Part shown: positions 11,614 through 22,558 of the stretch, one piece after another
Layout of the letters: each line of letters starts with the position of its first letter
How positions within the stretch are numbered: the stretch's first letter is position 1
NCBI RefSeq assembly: GCF_010389155.1
Contig: NC_057769.1
Span: 14,632,735-14,696,734, forward strand
Length of the DNA: 64,000 nucleotides
Direction of reading: 5' to 3'
Source of the DNA: Erigeron canadensis
Taxonomy: Eukaryota > Streptophyta > Magnoliopsida > Asterales > Asteraceae
Notes under the pieces: generated by a model
The model's input: the letters and a program-made list of their open reading frames with translations, nothing else
What the model was told of the DNA's origin: nothing
Database searches by the model: none
Position numbers and translations under genes: made by a program

Positions 11614-11640
11614 CTAGTCATATGCCCGCACGATGCGGTC
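11614..11640 (-). mobile_element. Helitron 3' terminus (minus strand)
   Basis: On the minus strand a hairpin CCGCA-TCG-TGCGG (11638-11626) is followed by GGCATATGACTAG and then T, which is the hairpin, CTAG end and A/T insertion point of a Helitron 3' end. The body would extend to the right. Its TC start was not identified; the long-TIR element at 12130 may lie inside it. Confidence 0.5.
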
Positions 11641-11808
11641 GTATGATAGTGGCGGTAGCCAACTTTTTATCTTTTGTCAGGGATCTATAAATATCTATGT
11701 TATATGCAAACAACATGATACATATATTTGTTGTATGTAAAAGTAATTGATGTAAAAGGTGATATATATTTTTTGAAATGTTTAAAATAATGAATAAAAA
11801 AGAGGGAC

Positions 11809-12035
11809 GTTTTACTAGCGAGCTTAAACGAGCTTTTAATTATATATATACTTTTTATTATATATAAAATATATTAATCAAACTTTAATATATTGACTGA
11901 GCTGAGCCTAAATGAGTTTTTTCATGAGTTTTTAATAATCAAGTTTAGTTTTGATCATTTACTGAACTCGAGCTTGGGCCAAGATTGAACTCATTTAGTT
12001 TTCTGACAAATGAGTTGAACTTGAGCCGAGCTCGA
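11809..12035. repeat. Gagctcgagc-type imperfect inverted repeat
   Basis: Words such as gagcttaaacgagctttt, tcgagcttgggcc and gagccgagctcgagctttt recur in both orientations around an AT-rich core. It looks like a degraded transposon, but no boundary is clear. Confidence 0.35.
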
Positions 12036-12129
12036 GCTTTTCTAATAAATCACGGGGGGTAAAAAACCGAAATGGTTAAGCAAACTGCTTCCACCTCGTT
12101 CTGCTACAACAAATGTTATGTTAAATTTA

Positions 12130-13444
12130 GAGAAAATTTCATTACATCACCATGTAGTTTGTCATTTTATCAAGTTTCACCCCGTATTTGTTTTCATTAG
12201 ACACCCCTCCGTCTATGATCCGTTTGTAACCCTCCGTTATCCTTCTCATGTGCATTGCACATGAGGGTATTTTAGTCATTTAGTTATCTTCTTCCTTGAT
12301 ACACCATTAGAACACTATTTACTTCTCTTTAAACTTCTTTTCCGGATCTAACAATCAAAATATTTTATAATCTTACCTTTCAAAAAATAAATAAATAAAT
12401 AAATAAAATCCATTTCAATAAACCAATCTGCAAATATGTATGCATAGTTAAATCAAAATCAGTTTAAAACAAACCATAAAAAATTCACAAAACCCTCATG
12501 TGTAGAAGGAAGAGCAGAATGACCGAGACAGTATGCGACATAATTAAGTTGGCTTTCTTTTCCGACCACCGCTTTCTCTATCCTATTCGCCGTTGGCTGT
12601 CACCAATTCATTCAACAAAGTGACAAACATATATACACAGCATTCAATCTCCATTCTGTGACATTGGTTTATGTAGCTTTAACCAACCATTTACTTATTG
12701 CCACATAGCCATCCTAGTTGCCACTTCCATTTTCAATCTACTAATTGAAAAAGTTGTGACACTATTATTATTAATATTATTAGAATTTGATTTTTTTTAT
12801 ATCTATACATATTTGATGTTGATAACGATGTGATGATGATGATCTCAACAGGGATTCAATATTTTGAATTATTGTGTTGTTTTGTTATTGGTATAAAGAT
12901 ATAAATATATGGCTATTATATTTACCAAGTTTATGAAATAATATATATAGAGTATGTAGATATATAGTTGGATCTGGGAAGAAATTATATAAATGGAACT
13001 ATAAAAAAAAAGAAAAAAAAAACAAGATATAGATGGATTTTGGGATAGATTTTGATTTCATACGATAATGAATTTCTTATGGTTTATTTAAAACTGATTT
13101 TGATTTAACTATTGCAAATAGGTAGATTGAAATGGATCATTTTCATTTTTGAAAGATAAGATTATAGAATATTTTGTTTGTTAGATCTAGAAAATAAGGT
13201 GAAATAGAAGTAAAAAGTGTTTTAGATGGTGTTTCAAGAAAGAAGATAACTAAATGACTAAAATACTCTCATGTGCAATGCATGTGAGGAAGATAACAGA
13301 GGGTTATAAACGGCTCGAAAGGATGTCTAATAATAGTAAAAGTCACCATAGCAATATAGCATTGGGTAATGTAATAACAAAAAAATTATACGAGGTCAAA
13401 CTTGATAAAATGACAAATCACATGGTGATGTAATGAATTTTCTC
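12130..13444. mobile_element. Mutator-like element with long terminal inverted repeats, non-autonomous
   Basis: A 1,315-bp element whose ends match as inverted repeats for more than 300 bp: GAGAAAATTTCATTACATCA at 12130 against the complement ending at 13444. Both arms share the words for catgtgatttgtcattttatcaag, ctcatgtgcattgcacatgag and gatttaactatt. The flanks are TTAAATTTA (12121-12129) and CTAATTTTA (13445-13453), nine bases with two mismatches. Nine-base duplications and long TIRs mark Mutator-like elements. No transposase. Confidence 0.75.
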
Positions 13445-13819
13445 CTAATTTTATTAACAAAGCTACACACGTTTACAATTGACTGTACTGACTGTACTCA
13501 TTTATCAGCATATTAGGGCAAAATACATATCAAATGAGAAAAGAAGGATATACACTTATCAGTTTTTTAATCCAAGAACATAGTTTTTGATCATCTACTT
13601 TTTGTTGTTGTTCATCTTCTTGAAAGATTGACAGTTGAAGTATTTAGGAAGCTGCTAAAAAAAACTGGTTCAATAATTGTTTCTGTTCACTCGGTGATTT
13701 ATCAGCACTACTTAATAGTCTTTCTTTTTCTTTCAAGATATATACACGTACATATACTGATATACATACATTATACTATATATACAAATTGTTGAAGAAT
13801 CTCAAGAGATTAACTAACT
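13445..13819 (+). promoter_or_regulatory. Upstream region of the NLR gene
   Basis: 375 bp lie between the Mutator-like element and the NLR start codon. A TATA-like run, tactatatatacaaatt, at 13772-13788 is only about 30 bp before the ATG, and other TATA-like runs lie at 13736-13765. The true transcription start cannot be decided from sequence. Confidence 0.35.
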
Positions 13820-16273
13820 ATGGCTGATGCTCTTACTCTTCTATTGAAGGAATTTGTTGACGCCTTTAAGAGATATTGTCTGTTACCTGACACAAAATAC
13901 AGGGAATTAATGATTCATTCATCTACGGCTCTCCGTAATCATCTACTAACCATGATGCGATTGTATAATAAAGATATGGTTTTATTATGCGGGTTAAAGA
14001 GAGCAACAGATCGGGTGAATAGGATCTTTTTGGAAGATTTCTTTCCAAGTAGAAAACAGCGTGGAGAAAAATTTATTGATGAGCTTATAGATACTATTGA
14101 AAATCTATATAAATTAAAAGATAATAGTAGCTCAAATATCGAGGGAGAAGAAGATGTTGTAGGATTTGATGAAGAAGTGGTAACACTACTTGATCAACTT
14201 ACAGCTACTTCTATTAAGCAATTCCAGGTTATTTCGATTGCAGGAATGGCTGGGCTTGGTAAGACCACACTGGCTAGAAAACTATTCAACGATCCTTTAG
14301 TAGAGTATTTTTTTGATATTCGTGCTTGGACTCGTGTGTCTCAAGTTTATCTTGTTAAAGATTTGTTACTTGGTATACTAAGCTCTTCTAACCGAGACGT
14401 TACTGATGAGATTTACCAAATGAGCGACGTACAGTTGGGGGAAAAGCTATATAGACTACTAAAGGGTCGTAAGTATTTGGTGGTCTTGGATGATATTTGG
14501 GATTCTAAGGTCTGGAATGATATCAAAATGTATTTTCCAGATGACAAAACTGGAAGCAGAGTCTTGTTTACCAGTCGTGACGTAGACGTCGGTTCACATG
14601 TACAGGCAGCAAGACCTACTCATGTTTTGCGTTTCCGTAATGAAGTTGAAAGTTGGGATTTGTTTATGAAAAAGACCTTTGGGACCGGGATATGTCCTTT
14701 TTCGCTGGAAGCTTTTGGGAGGGTAATCACAAGAAAATGTGAAGGTTTGCCGCTTGCAATTGTTATAGTCTCGGGTCTTTTAAAAAATAAATTGTCAAAT
14801 AAGTGGTGGGGGCAAATTGCTGAAAAGCTAAGCTTGTTTATGGTGAGTAATGCAAGCCAATATATGCACTCGTTGGCTTTGAGCTACAACGATTTGCCGC
14901 CTCACTTAAAACAATGTTTTCTTTTTTTTGGATCATTTCCCGAGGACTATGAAGTACCGGTGACGAAGCTGATTTGGCTATGGATTGCTCAAGGATTCAT
15001 AAATCAAAGTGGAAGCAAAACCTTGGAGGACGTTGCAGAGGATTGCTTGATGGCCTTAATCAATCGAGGTTTGCTGTTGACATCCAAAAAGAGGGCTGAT
15101 GGCAGAATCAAAGCATGCTGCATCCATGACTTGTTGCGAGATGTATGCTTGAGAAAAGCCGAGGAAGAGAAATTTTCTTTACTAAGTTACAACTATGCTC
15201 TTGTTCCAGCATCCTCTACTACTATCCACTCAGGTTTGTGCTATCCACACGAGTTGGGTAATATCCTTCTGAAAGCTAGACTAATAGGCAGACCAATTCA
15301 TTATGAATACAAAACGGTTAGGGTTCTTGACATGGAGTATGTCCCTATGTCAGTGTTTCATTCTGATGTATTACACCTTAGTGATCTAAGATACTTGGCC
15401 ATTCAAGCTTATGATGGAAGTCCCCCTGCATCAATATCCAACCTTGTCAACTTACAAACACTGATAATATCGTCACAGAAGAATATTGTCCTACCAAAAA
15501 CCATATGGAATATGGTAAATTTGAGGCACCTATATACTAAATCTGGGGAAAACCTTATCGAGCAGCCTAACTTTGTACAAGTAGCGGGGAATGATGGTTC
15601 TCCGAATTTGTTACCTAGCCTCCAAACATTATCCCAAGTGAGTCCTCGATCATGCCAGGATGTATCATCAAGAGCTCCCAATATCAGGAAGCTTGGGTTT
15701 TGTGGATCTTTAATATCAAGTCTAGGTGACCTGGAATTTCCAAATGTAAACTCCTTGCAACATCTCCAAAAATTGAAGCTATTAAACACAATTCCATACC
15801 CTGAAGCAACAAGATTATGCAATCTTGAGATGTTTTCTAAGAATTTAAGGAAACTGACGTTGTCAAATACAAAAGTGGATTGGGAAGAGATTTGGACTTT
15901 CTCCAGGCTTCCCAACCTTGAGATTCTAAAATTAAAACTTCATGCATGCACGGGAGAAATTTGGGAGACAGGGGATGAAGAATTTTCACAGCTCAAAGTG
16001 TTGAAAATGCATTATTTGGACATAAAGTGCTGGATTAGTTCCAGGGATAACTTCCCACGACTGCAAAGGTTAGTGGTTCATCGTTGCTCAAAGCTCAAAC
16101 GTATCCCACTTGATCTAGGGAGTATTTTAACTCTGGAGGTGATTGAGGTACGTGGATGTAGCACTTCTGCACATAACTCTGCAATAGAAATCCAGAAGGA
16201 GCAAGAGAATGAAGGAAACTCTTTCTTGAAAGTCCACGCAAAGCCAGAGTTAGAAATCCAGAATGAGCAGTAG
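13820..16273 (+). CDS. CC-NBS-LRR disease resistance protein
   Basis: Single exon, 817 aa, uninterrupted. It encodes an intracellular immune receptor of the CNL class. A short N-terminal coiled-coil-like region (1 to about 105) lacks a clear EDVID motif. The NB-ARC has a P-loop GMAGLGKTT (142-150), RNBS-A FDIRAWTRVSQ (165-175), kinase-2 YLVVLDDIW (219-227), RNBS-B GSRVLFTSRD (245-254), GLPL (309-312), RNBS-D CFLFFGSFPEDY (366-377) and an MHD-position motif reading IHD (435-437). Degenerate leucine-rich repeats fill about 490-780. All nucleotide-binding motifs are intact, so the product is probably functional. The general layout resembles the Solanaceae R1/late-blight homologue group without its long N-terminal extension; this placement is an impression, not a search result. 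The C-terminal tail repeats EIQKEQ/EIQNEQ. Confidence 0.95.
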   Translation: MADALTLLLKEFVDAFKRYCLLPDTKYRELMIHSSTALRNHLLTMMRLYNKDMVLLCGLKRATDRVNRIFLEDFFPSRKQRGEKFIDELIDTIENLYKLKDNSSSNIEGEEDVVGFDEEVVTLLDQLTATSIKQFQVISIAGMAGLGKTTLARKLFNDPLVEYFFDIRAWTRVSQVYLVKDLLLGILSSSNRDVTDEIYQMSDVQLGEKLYRLLKGRKYLVVLDDIWDSKVWNDIKMYFPDDKTGSRVLFTSRDVDVGSHVQAARPTHVLRFRNEVESWDLFMKKTFGTGICPFSLEAFGRVITRKCEGLPLAIVIVSGLLKNKLSNKWWGQIAEKLSLFMVSNASQYMHSLALSYNDLPPHLKQCFLFFGSFPEDYEVPVTKLIWLWIAQGFINQSGSKTLEDVAEDCLMALINRGLLLTSKKRADGRIKACCIHDLLRDVCLRKAEEEKFSLLSYNYALVPASSTTIHSGLCYPHELGNILLKARLIGRPIHYEYKTVRVLDMEYVPMSVFHSDVLHLSDLRYLAIQAYDGSPPASISNLVNLQTLIISSQKNIVLPKTIWNMVNLRHLYTKSGENLIEQPNFVQVAGNDGSPNLLPSLQTLSQVSPRSCQDVSSRAPNIRKLGFCGSLISSLGDLEFPNVNSLQHLQKLKLLNTIPYPEATRLCNLEMFSKNLRKLTLSNTKVDWEEIWTFSRLPNLEILKLKLHACTGEIWETGDEEFSQLKVLKMHYLDIKCWISSRDNFPRLQRLVVHRCSKLKRIPLDLGSILTLEVIEVRGCSTSAHNSAIEIQKEQENEGNSFLKVHAKPELEIQNEQ

Positions 16274-16388
16274 TGGCCTTCCATTTCACACCTTTCACCT
16301 TTGCTGTAAGAAATGTCATATCAACTGTGATGTCATTAATGCTATAACTGTTGGGTATGTGACATAAATCTTTCTTATGTTAGAAGTT

Positions 16389-16840
16389 CAAATTTGTTTT
16401 TTTGTAGCTGATATAATTTAGTTAGCTATTAGTAGTATAGTAGTGTTGCTATGAGTAAAAAAGGGTAAATGCCTAGGAACCCCTTAGTCCCATAGAGGAT
16501 TTTTTTCTCTCAAGCTAGCGACCCTGCAACGCTGCCTGGCGGTGAGACCCCAGAAACCTTGGCTGGTTGAATATGCTTTTGCAGGGATTCGAACCTGGGT
16601 GGTGTTCCCACCAAGTCGCTTTTTAGGGGGGCAGGTGGCCACTGGGCTGTAACCCAGATGGTTGTGTTGCTATGAGTATTAATAAGCCATTTTGGGAAAT
16701 CTCTGTTCTGTCAAATTTGTTTTTTTGTAGCTGATATAACTTAGTTAGCTATTAGTAGTATAATAGTGTTGCTATGAGTATTAATAACCCATGTTGGGAA
16801 ATCTCACCTGTTCTATAGAACTTTGCTTCTGTCATTTGTT
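16389..16840. repeat. Tandem duplication of about 115 bp, first copy split by a SINE
   Basis: The stretch from aaatttgtttttttgtagct to gggaaatctc occurs at about 16389-16702 (with the SINE inside) and again at 16707-16807. Apart from the SINE the copies differ at few positions, so the second copy serves as an empty site. Confidence 0.8.
16458..16663 (-). mobile_element. tRNA-derived SINE with 15-bp target-site duplications
   Basis: A 206-bp insertion flanked by gtgttgctatgagta on both sides (16443-16457 and 16664-16678). On the minus strand it begins ACAACCATCTGGG. It has a box-A-like CAGCCCAGTGGCC about 15 bases in and a perfect box B, GGTTCGAATCC, about 90 bases in. It ends in a T-rich tail next to the left duplication. 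These are the features of a polymerase III SINE. It lies about 190 bp after the NLR stop codon, antisense to that gene. Confidence 0.85.
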
Positions 16841-17691
16841 TATGATTTGGTTACAGTATTGAGAGTATTGAGAGTAAGATCCTTTGTCTCTGATTTTTAT
16901 CTAAAAACACAACCCTTACATTCTTAAGGAACATTTTGAATGACAAATAAAGTTCTGCTCCTTATTATTCTTATTATAATACAAAGATTGATTGTGAGAG
17001 AATTTGTATCGTAGCTAATAGTAAAACTTTATATGCATTAGGTACTCTTTGATTATGAGATGGTTAAGTCGGTTGGGATATTTTGTTTCCCTCCTTTGTA
17101 TACTTCATTACTAACACATGGTCATCTTCTAGCTCCATCTTTCGATCATCTTTCCTACAATCATAAGTTTCACTCTTCCGCTGATCATCTTTCCTGCGAT
17201 CATAAGAATCATTCTAAAATATTTAATAAAAAGCTAAATTCATTTTTATCTTCATTTTCATGTTTTAATCATGGTTTACAAAGGCAGAAACGCCTCGAGG
17301 CTCGTTTCCGCCTTTTTAAACCTTGGTTTTAGTTATATTATATATTTGATCGGTCTTTGGCATCGATAATTTGTGACTAAGCTAGGCACCTTTATACTCA
17401 CACTAATACTCAAAATATTTAAAATTTGTGACTATCAACTCCTTCCTTGTGTTAATTTTTGTTGCTCTATTTCTTGAAATGTTATTTGGTGCAAGGGGGA
17501 TCCTTAAAGCGGGGGCTCTATTTTTTCGCTTAGCAATGTTGTTTATCCGTTTTCCTTTGAATTTTTTTGTCTTATTTCTGTATCCCATCACTTTCGACTC
17601 CTCCTGTTAGTTACCTCAAGATACGCCACTAATTTGGTGATACCTATTTTGTTTTGATATTTTACTTGAAAGTAGAAAGAGAAAGGACTGT
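16841..17691. other. No gene seen; hairpin at 17273-17325
   Basis: Mostly AT-rich intergenic DNA. At 17273-17325 an inverted repeat pairs gtttacaaaggcagaaacg with cgtttccgcctttttaaac around a central cctcgagg. Short ORFs at 17060-17332 are not convincing. Confidence 0.4.
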
Positions 17692-18692
17692 TGATGCAGA
17701 AATATCCAGGTTCAATGAACCAGCAAAACCAAGTGAACTAGAGAACCCAAGTGAGCTGAAGGAAACTTAACTGATAATGCCATCTGAACAAGCCATGTTG
17801 ATTCTACCAGTAGTGGCACATTTTCAGGCAAGTCTTTACTGAACATGTCCAGTCACCAGTAGTAACACCTCTCCGGTTGTCACTGACAACCAGTAGTAAT
17901 TCACACTTCACTGAAGCACTCCAGTGACAGCACTCCAGTGACAAGCTCCAATCTATTCTCCCGATGGATGCTCCAGATTTAAGTCTCCAGTAGAAGTTCC
18001 AGATTTTAGTTTCCAGTTTTCCAAATAAAGTTTGTTCCAGTCACTTGTTTGTGGGCCCAATAAAGAAGGAATGACAGTTGTTGACAAGATAAGGAAGGAA
18101 TGTGTGACAACGTTATTTCTAACGGTTTGTGGGGCCTTGTGCAGAAGGAATCTTTCTAGAATCCTTGTCTGTCCATTTCCTATTGGTTGATAAATTAGTG
18201 GTTGTCCTTTGCCCATGACAGCCTTTTATTTATTTTATTATTATATTTCGTTAATTCCTAGGAAATAGCATATGTGGATATAAATAGGGGCTTATTTCTC
18301 ATTGTAAATCAGACTTGATTGATTGAATGAGCAACCTCTATTTCTTATCCAAAAATCTTCATTTACCTTTATGGATCTTTGATCTTGGTGGTTTGAAGTG
18401 ATCCCTTTATCTATATTTGTGGTGGTTCGTCCTTTATCAAATATAGTGGTGAGATCTTAAATTTTCAATTCATTTATCTGTGTTTGTGGTGGCTAGACCT
18501 TTATCAAATATAGTTGTGGGTTGAAGTGTTTCCTTTATCCTTGATTCCGGTGGCTAGTCCTTTACGAATCTTGGTGGTGGATTCTTTTATCTATCATTTA
18601 TTTTCATTGTCTTGTTTGCTTGTTTTGTTCATGAATTCAGAAAATACTAAAAATAGTCTTCCACTGTTGTTTGTCGTGTGATTTACGCATCA
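17692..18692 (+). mobile_element. Solo LTR
   Basis: Starts TGATGCAGAAAT and ends TTTACGCATCA, so the ends form the short inverted repeat TGATGC...GCATCA usual for LTRs. A TATA box (tataaatag) is at 18278, followed by a probable leader. Internal short repeats built on cctttatc...tttatcaaatatag with ggtggt occur at 18390-18590. Flanks ACTGT and GTTGT differ by two transitions, so the target duplication is weak. No PBS or gag follows; hence solo. Confidence 0.65.
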
Positions 18693-19412
18693 GTTGTCTT
18701 TTGGCTTCAATAATTCAATCTTCATTATTTGGCAAGGTGGAACGTACTTGCTGTCAATATGTAAACCGTTTCTTTAACAATCTTCATTCTTGGGTTAGTT
18801 CTAATTAGGCGTCCCCCCTCCTTCAACTTTGAAGGCGCTTGGTAAACTTTTATATAACTTTCATAAGTTAGAGATATATAGTTATTGATTCAAGTGTTGT
18901 TAATGCGTCCAAAATTGCTTATTTTTCTCTCGGGGCTAATATTTGTGTCTGGGAATCAAATGGCGTGTTAGTTGTTGGCGAAAGTTGAGCTCGGAAGTGC
19001 CTGTTGTGTCAACCTTTGAAATTCAGGTCAATATGGTGGACCCAGCCATCATGAAGGCATGTCATCATAGCTCGCAATTGTTTGGTATTTCTAATTTTGT
19101 TTTTTGAATGTGTTCAGTGTTTAATTCTTACTGTTATATGCGACATGTTTAAACTAAGCGAAAAATGATTAGGTTTCTAAAGGGGTTGGTGAATCTAGCG
19201 AGATCAGAGATATAGGGGGAAGTCACGATCTTACTAAATGCAGTCTGCCTTTACAGAATGACCTTGACTATATATAGTTTACATCTGCTATATCTGTTGT
19301 TATGTTAATGTTTTTCACGTGAGATGCATGCAGTGTAACTTTTGCTTTCACAAGTTTAAACCATGTATAGATATAAGTCTTGAGATCTTGAAAGTGAAGA
19401 CTATATATGTAT
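18693..19412. other. No gene seen
   Basis: Intergenic DNA without ORFs, repeats or motifs that I can support. Confidence 0.4.
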
Positions 19413-19590
19413 GGAAAATGATTAATCCTCCTAAACATTAGCCTAAAAATTCTCCTAAAATCTTATACATATGAGATGTGGATTCCACTCATTCTCTTTT
19501 CTAATCTTATCCATTGATCTTTCCAAGTGTCATCATCTTATTGTTAGGAGGATTTTTAGGAGGTTTTGTTAAGAGGATTAATCATTTCCC
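19413..19590. mobile_element. Mutator-type MITE, 178 bp
   Basis: The terminal inverted repeats are GGAAAATGATTAATCCTCCT at the left and the complement of GGGAAATGATTAATCCTCTT at the right. Flanks are tatatgtat (19404-19412) and tatatgtta (19591-19599), nine bases with two mismatches at the end. No coding capacity. Confidence 0.75.
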
Positions 19591-21314
19591 TATATGTTAT
19601 TTTGATTTTAATGGATAGAAGTCTGGTTGGTTACTGACGAAGAAAGGAAAGGGATGAAATAAAGAAGCGACCACTGCAATCTTGGACTGTGAAAGGTTGT
19701 TAAAGACTGATTGACCTATGTTATTTTGATTCTAATGGATTCTTTCACGTTGTTCATCGCTTATCGGGTAATGTTCTTTCTTTCAAACTCATATACACTT
19801 CTTTTTTCACACTCAAGCGAATTTTTACGGATGATATGAGTGAAATTTTCGCTGGTCCCACCAACTGAATTGAATCAATTCTAGATTCCAAAAGTTGCAG
19901 ATGATGCTGTGATTGTATAAGTATGTCTGAACTGTCTAATAAGATGATCAGCCAATGTCTACTGTTTATCTGTAATGTATACCACTCTTTAATAATGGTG
20001 GCAAGGTGGGGGGTTGAGTGATGTGTTAATTTTTAGGCGGGCTGTTAAGAATGAAGTCTACTTACACTATGTTCATTCTTTGCAAACATTGCCAAGATCG
20101 GCAGTGAAGCACAGGTATACTACCTAGTTTCGTTAATTATAGTTATAGGTTCAGATGCAAAATTAAATAAGTCCAAAGTAGATAGCCATACAAATAAAAG
20201 ATAATGTTTCCTAACACAGATTATTCATCACATGTCTTATTCCGTTATTGGTCCTACATCACAACCTAAATCATAAGATCATGCAAGTATTATTTGGGGA
20301 GTGCTTACAGAGTTTCTCTGCAGCCTTTTTGTGTTCACTCTGTGTGGCTTAATTTGCAGGGTATATACTTCTTTTTTGTATGCATACTATATTTCTGGGT
20401 GGTTTTATTATTCATTGTGAGTTTGAATATACGTGGGCGAGTTTTAGTCATGGTGTTTTGACTGTACATGAACATGAAATTTCACCTTTCATTAATCATT
20501 GCATGTATTATTTCATTGTTTCTCCTTATAAATAGCATCTTTTCTCTATACTTCCCAACGATGGTTGTCCTGACCACTTGACACATTTCACGGACTTTCT
20601 AACATGTCTTCTAGGTGGCAAATGGCAGAGGTGGTAGGCTAGGGTGCGTGTGACAGCAACAAGAGTAAGCAGGCTTAGTGATGAATGGTGTTAGTAAAGT
20701 GGTGTGGACTGGTCGCGTGGTTAAATGGATCGACCAAGGTAGATCAATTTGACCAAGGTAGGTCAATTGATACTGCCTAAATAAATGGTTTATGTGCAGA
20801 TTTATTAAATTTGGACCAGGGTGAAAAATAACTGTAGCCTATTTCTTCCTGTTAACATTCGATAATTTCATCATGAAGTATAAACTCACAATCAAGCATG
20901 TCAGGTAAATAAATTCATATTTTTTATTGCTTGTAATGTAATGTTGAATTTGCATTGTCAAGATTCTAGCAAGTATGATAGTTTGAGTTCATTTATTAAA
21001 CATCAGTTGATAAATTTTCTTTATGAGCGGAATTCAACACAACTTTTAAGTTTCTTTATCCATTTTTTTAAGCAACCCGAACCCGGTGACACCAGAGTGC
21101 AAAATAGAATAATGGGTTTGTTCTATTTCCGGTTCATACCCACAACGTTATCTGCTTAGCCTGGATACCAAAGTAAAAGAGAAACAACTTAATTTAAAGT
21201 AGCTTGTAAATTAAACAAATATACGTAAATTAGTTTTTTAACATTTCGATTATTGAACTTTACAAGTCATCAAACCAACCCATAATTATTGTATAATGGT
21301 TTCGTTAAGTATAA
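19591..21314. other. No gene seen
   Basis: Intergenic DNA. A short direct repeat, gaccaaggtagatcaa/gaccaaggtaggtcaa, is at 20733-20769. Small ORFs such as 20941-21159 show no recognisable motif. Confidence 0.4.
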
Positions 21315-21345
21315 CTAGATTTATACCCGGTCGTTGACTAGGTTA
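21315..21345 (-). mobile_element. Degraded Helitron 3' terminus (minus strand)
   Basis: On the minus strand an imperfect hairpin (ACCTAGTC-AAC-GACCGGGT) is followed by ATAAATCTAG and then T. The stem has two non-Watson-Crick positions. The 5' end is not identified. Confidence 0.4.
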
Positions 21346-21570
21346 TTGTTACTCTCTTATAAAACAAACCACCATTACATCTTTTCAACTGCGTATTTTA
21401 AAATACCTAAAATACCTTTAACTTTTAATATAATTCAACTTACACCACTCTTACCCAAAATATCCTTAAAATATTTACTATATATTTACAAACCAACTCT
21501 CAATTATTTACTAATTTATATATTTTTAAACTTATAGAGAAAATAATACTTAAAGATGCGAAGGATATGT

Positions 21571-21592
21571 GGGGGGTGGGGGGGGGGGGGGG
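21571..21592 (+). repeat. Poly-G tract
   Basis: Twenty-one G in 22 bases, broken by one T. Length in the assembly is uncertain. Confidence 0.8.
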
Positions 21593-22083
21593 TAGTTTGG
21601 GGTAGTTGGAGATTTAAGTCAATAGAAAGGTAAATAAAGATGTGAAGATATATTTGTAATTTTACTTTATGTTTCTTTGAATGCATAAAAACTTTTCATT
21701 AAAGAATCACCACCCTCGTGAAATACTTGTGTTCCTGTAAGTTCGAAGTGACTGTCATTACAACATTATTTATTAGATGTTTAAAGAGCTAAGCTAAGAT
21801 TAATTTGGTTGTTAATTTAGATGGCCTAATTATTAAGTATAACTATTTTAACTACAATCACTAAACATGCATTTAACTTTGGTAACTACCACAATTAAAA
21901 AAGTGTATTAAATAACGTTGTTATCTATTGTAAAATAAAATTGAAGTTGACTTTTACTATCAATTATCAGTTTTGATATTTCGTGTTGTACTTATCTATT
22001 TTTATCAAAAATAGTTTTCTCAAATAAACATATTTATATTATAGCTAAAACGGGAGAATGAGGATACAATTGACACCCTAACA

Positions 22084-22103
22084 CCCCCCCCCCCCCCCCC
22101 CCC
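22084..22103 (+). repeat. Poly-C tract
   Basis: Twenty consecutive C following acacccta-type sequence. Between 22110 and 22550 there is only AT-rich DNA. Confidence 0.8.
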
Positions 22104-22558
22104 TCTTTAGGTCTAATTCTTCCTTCTAATTAATCTAAACTTTTTTTCTAAATTTATTTATTTATTTTTTTTATTAAATAGATAAATATATTTAAAATTT
22201 TATCATAAATCTTCTTCAATCAAAAATTATTTTTTTTAAATAGCGATAATTTATTTCTTTTCTTTGACCGAATTTTTATTTTTATTTAGCTATAAATTAG
22301 TAAGGTTTTTTACAGTTAGTAAGTGTATTTCAATTAAAAACTATCTTTTCATTACAATCCGTATAATTATTAAATATGGTCAAATTGTAACAATGAAGAG
22401 GTGTGCTTTTTATTAACTTTTTTTTTCTTTTTCCAAACGCTAATTAGTTTCTTATTTATTTATTCTTTTACATGATAAATTCTTTTAAAAATACTTCAAA
22501 CTAAAAACTAACAATTACATATGAAACATTCTAAGCAACTCGAATGAATGTATGTCGT

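Noticed and set aside
15409..15915. 168-residue ORF on the minus strand within the NLR gene
   Set aside because: Antisense shadow of the leucine-rich repeat coding frame; no independent motif.
16458..16663. tRNA gene because of box A and box B
   Set aside because: No acceptor stem or cloverleaf; the duplications and tail show a SINE.
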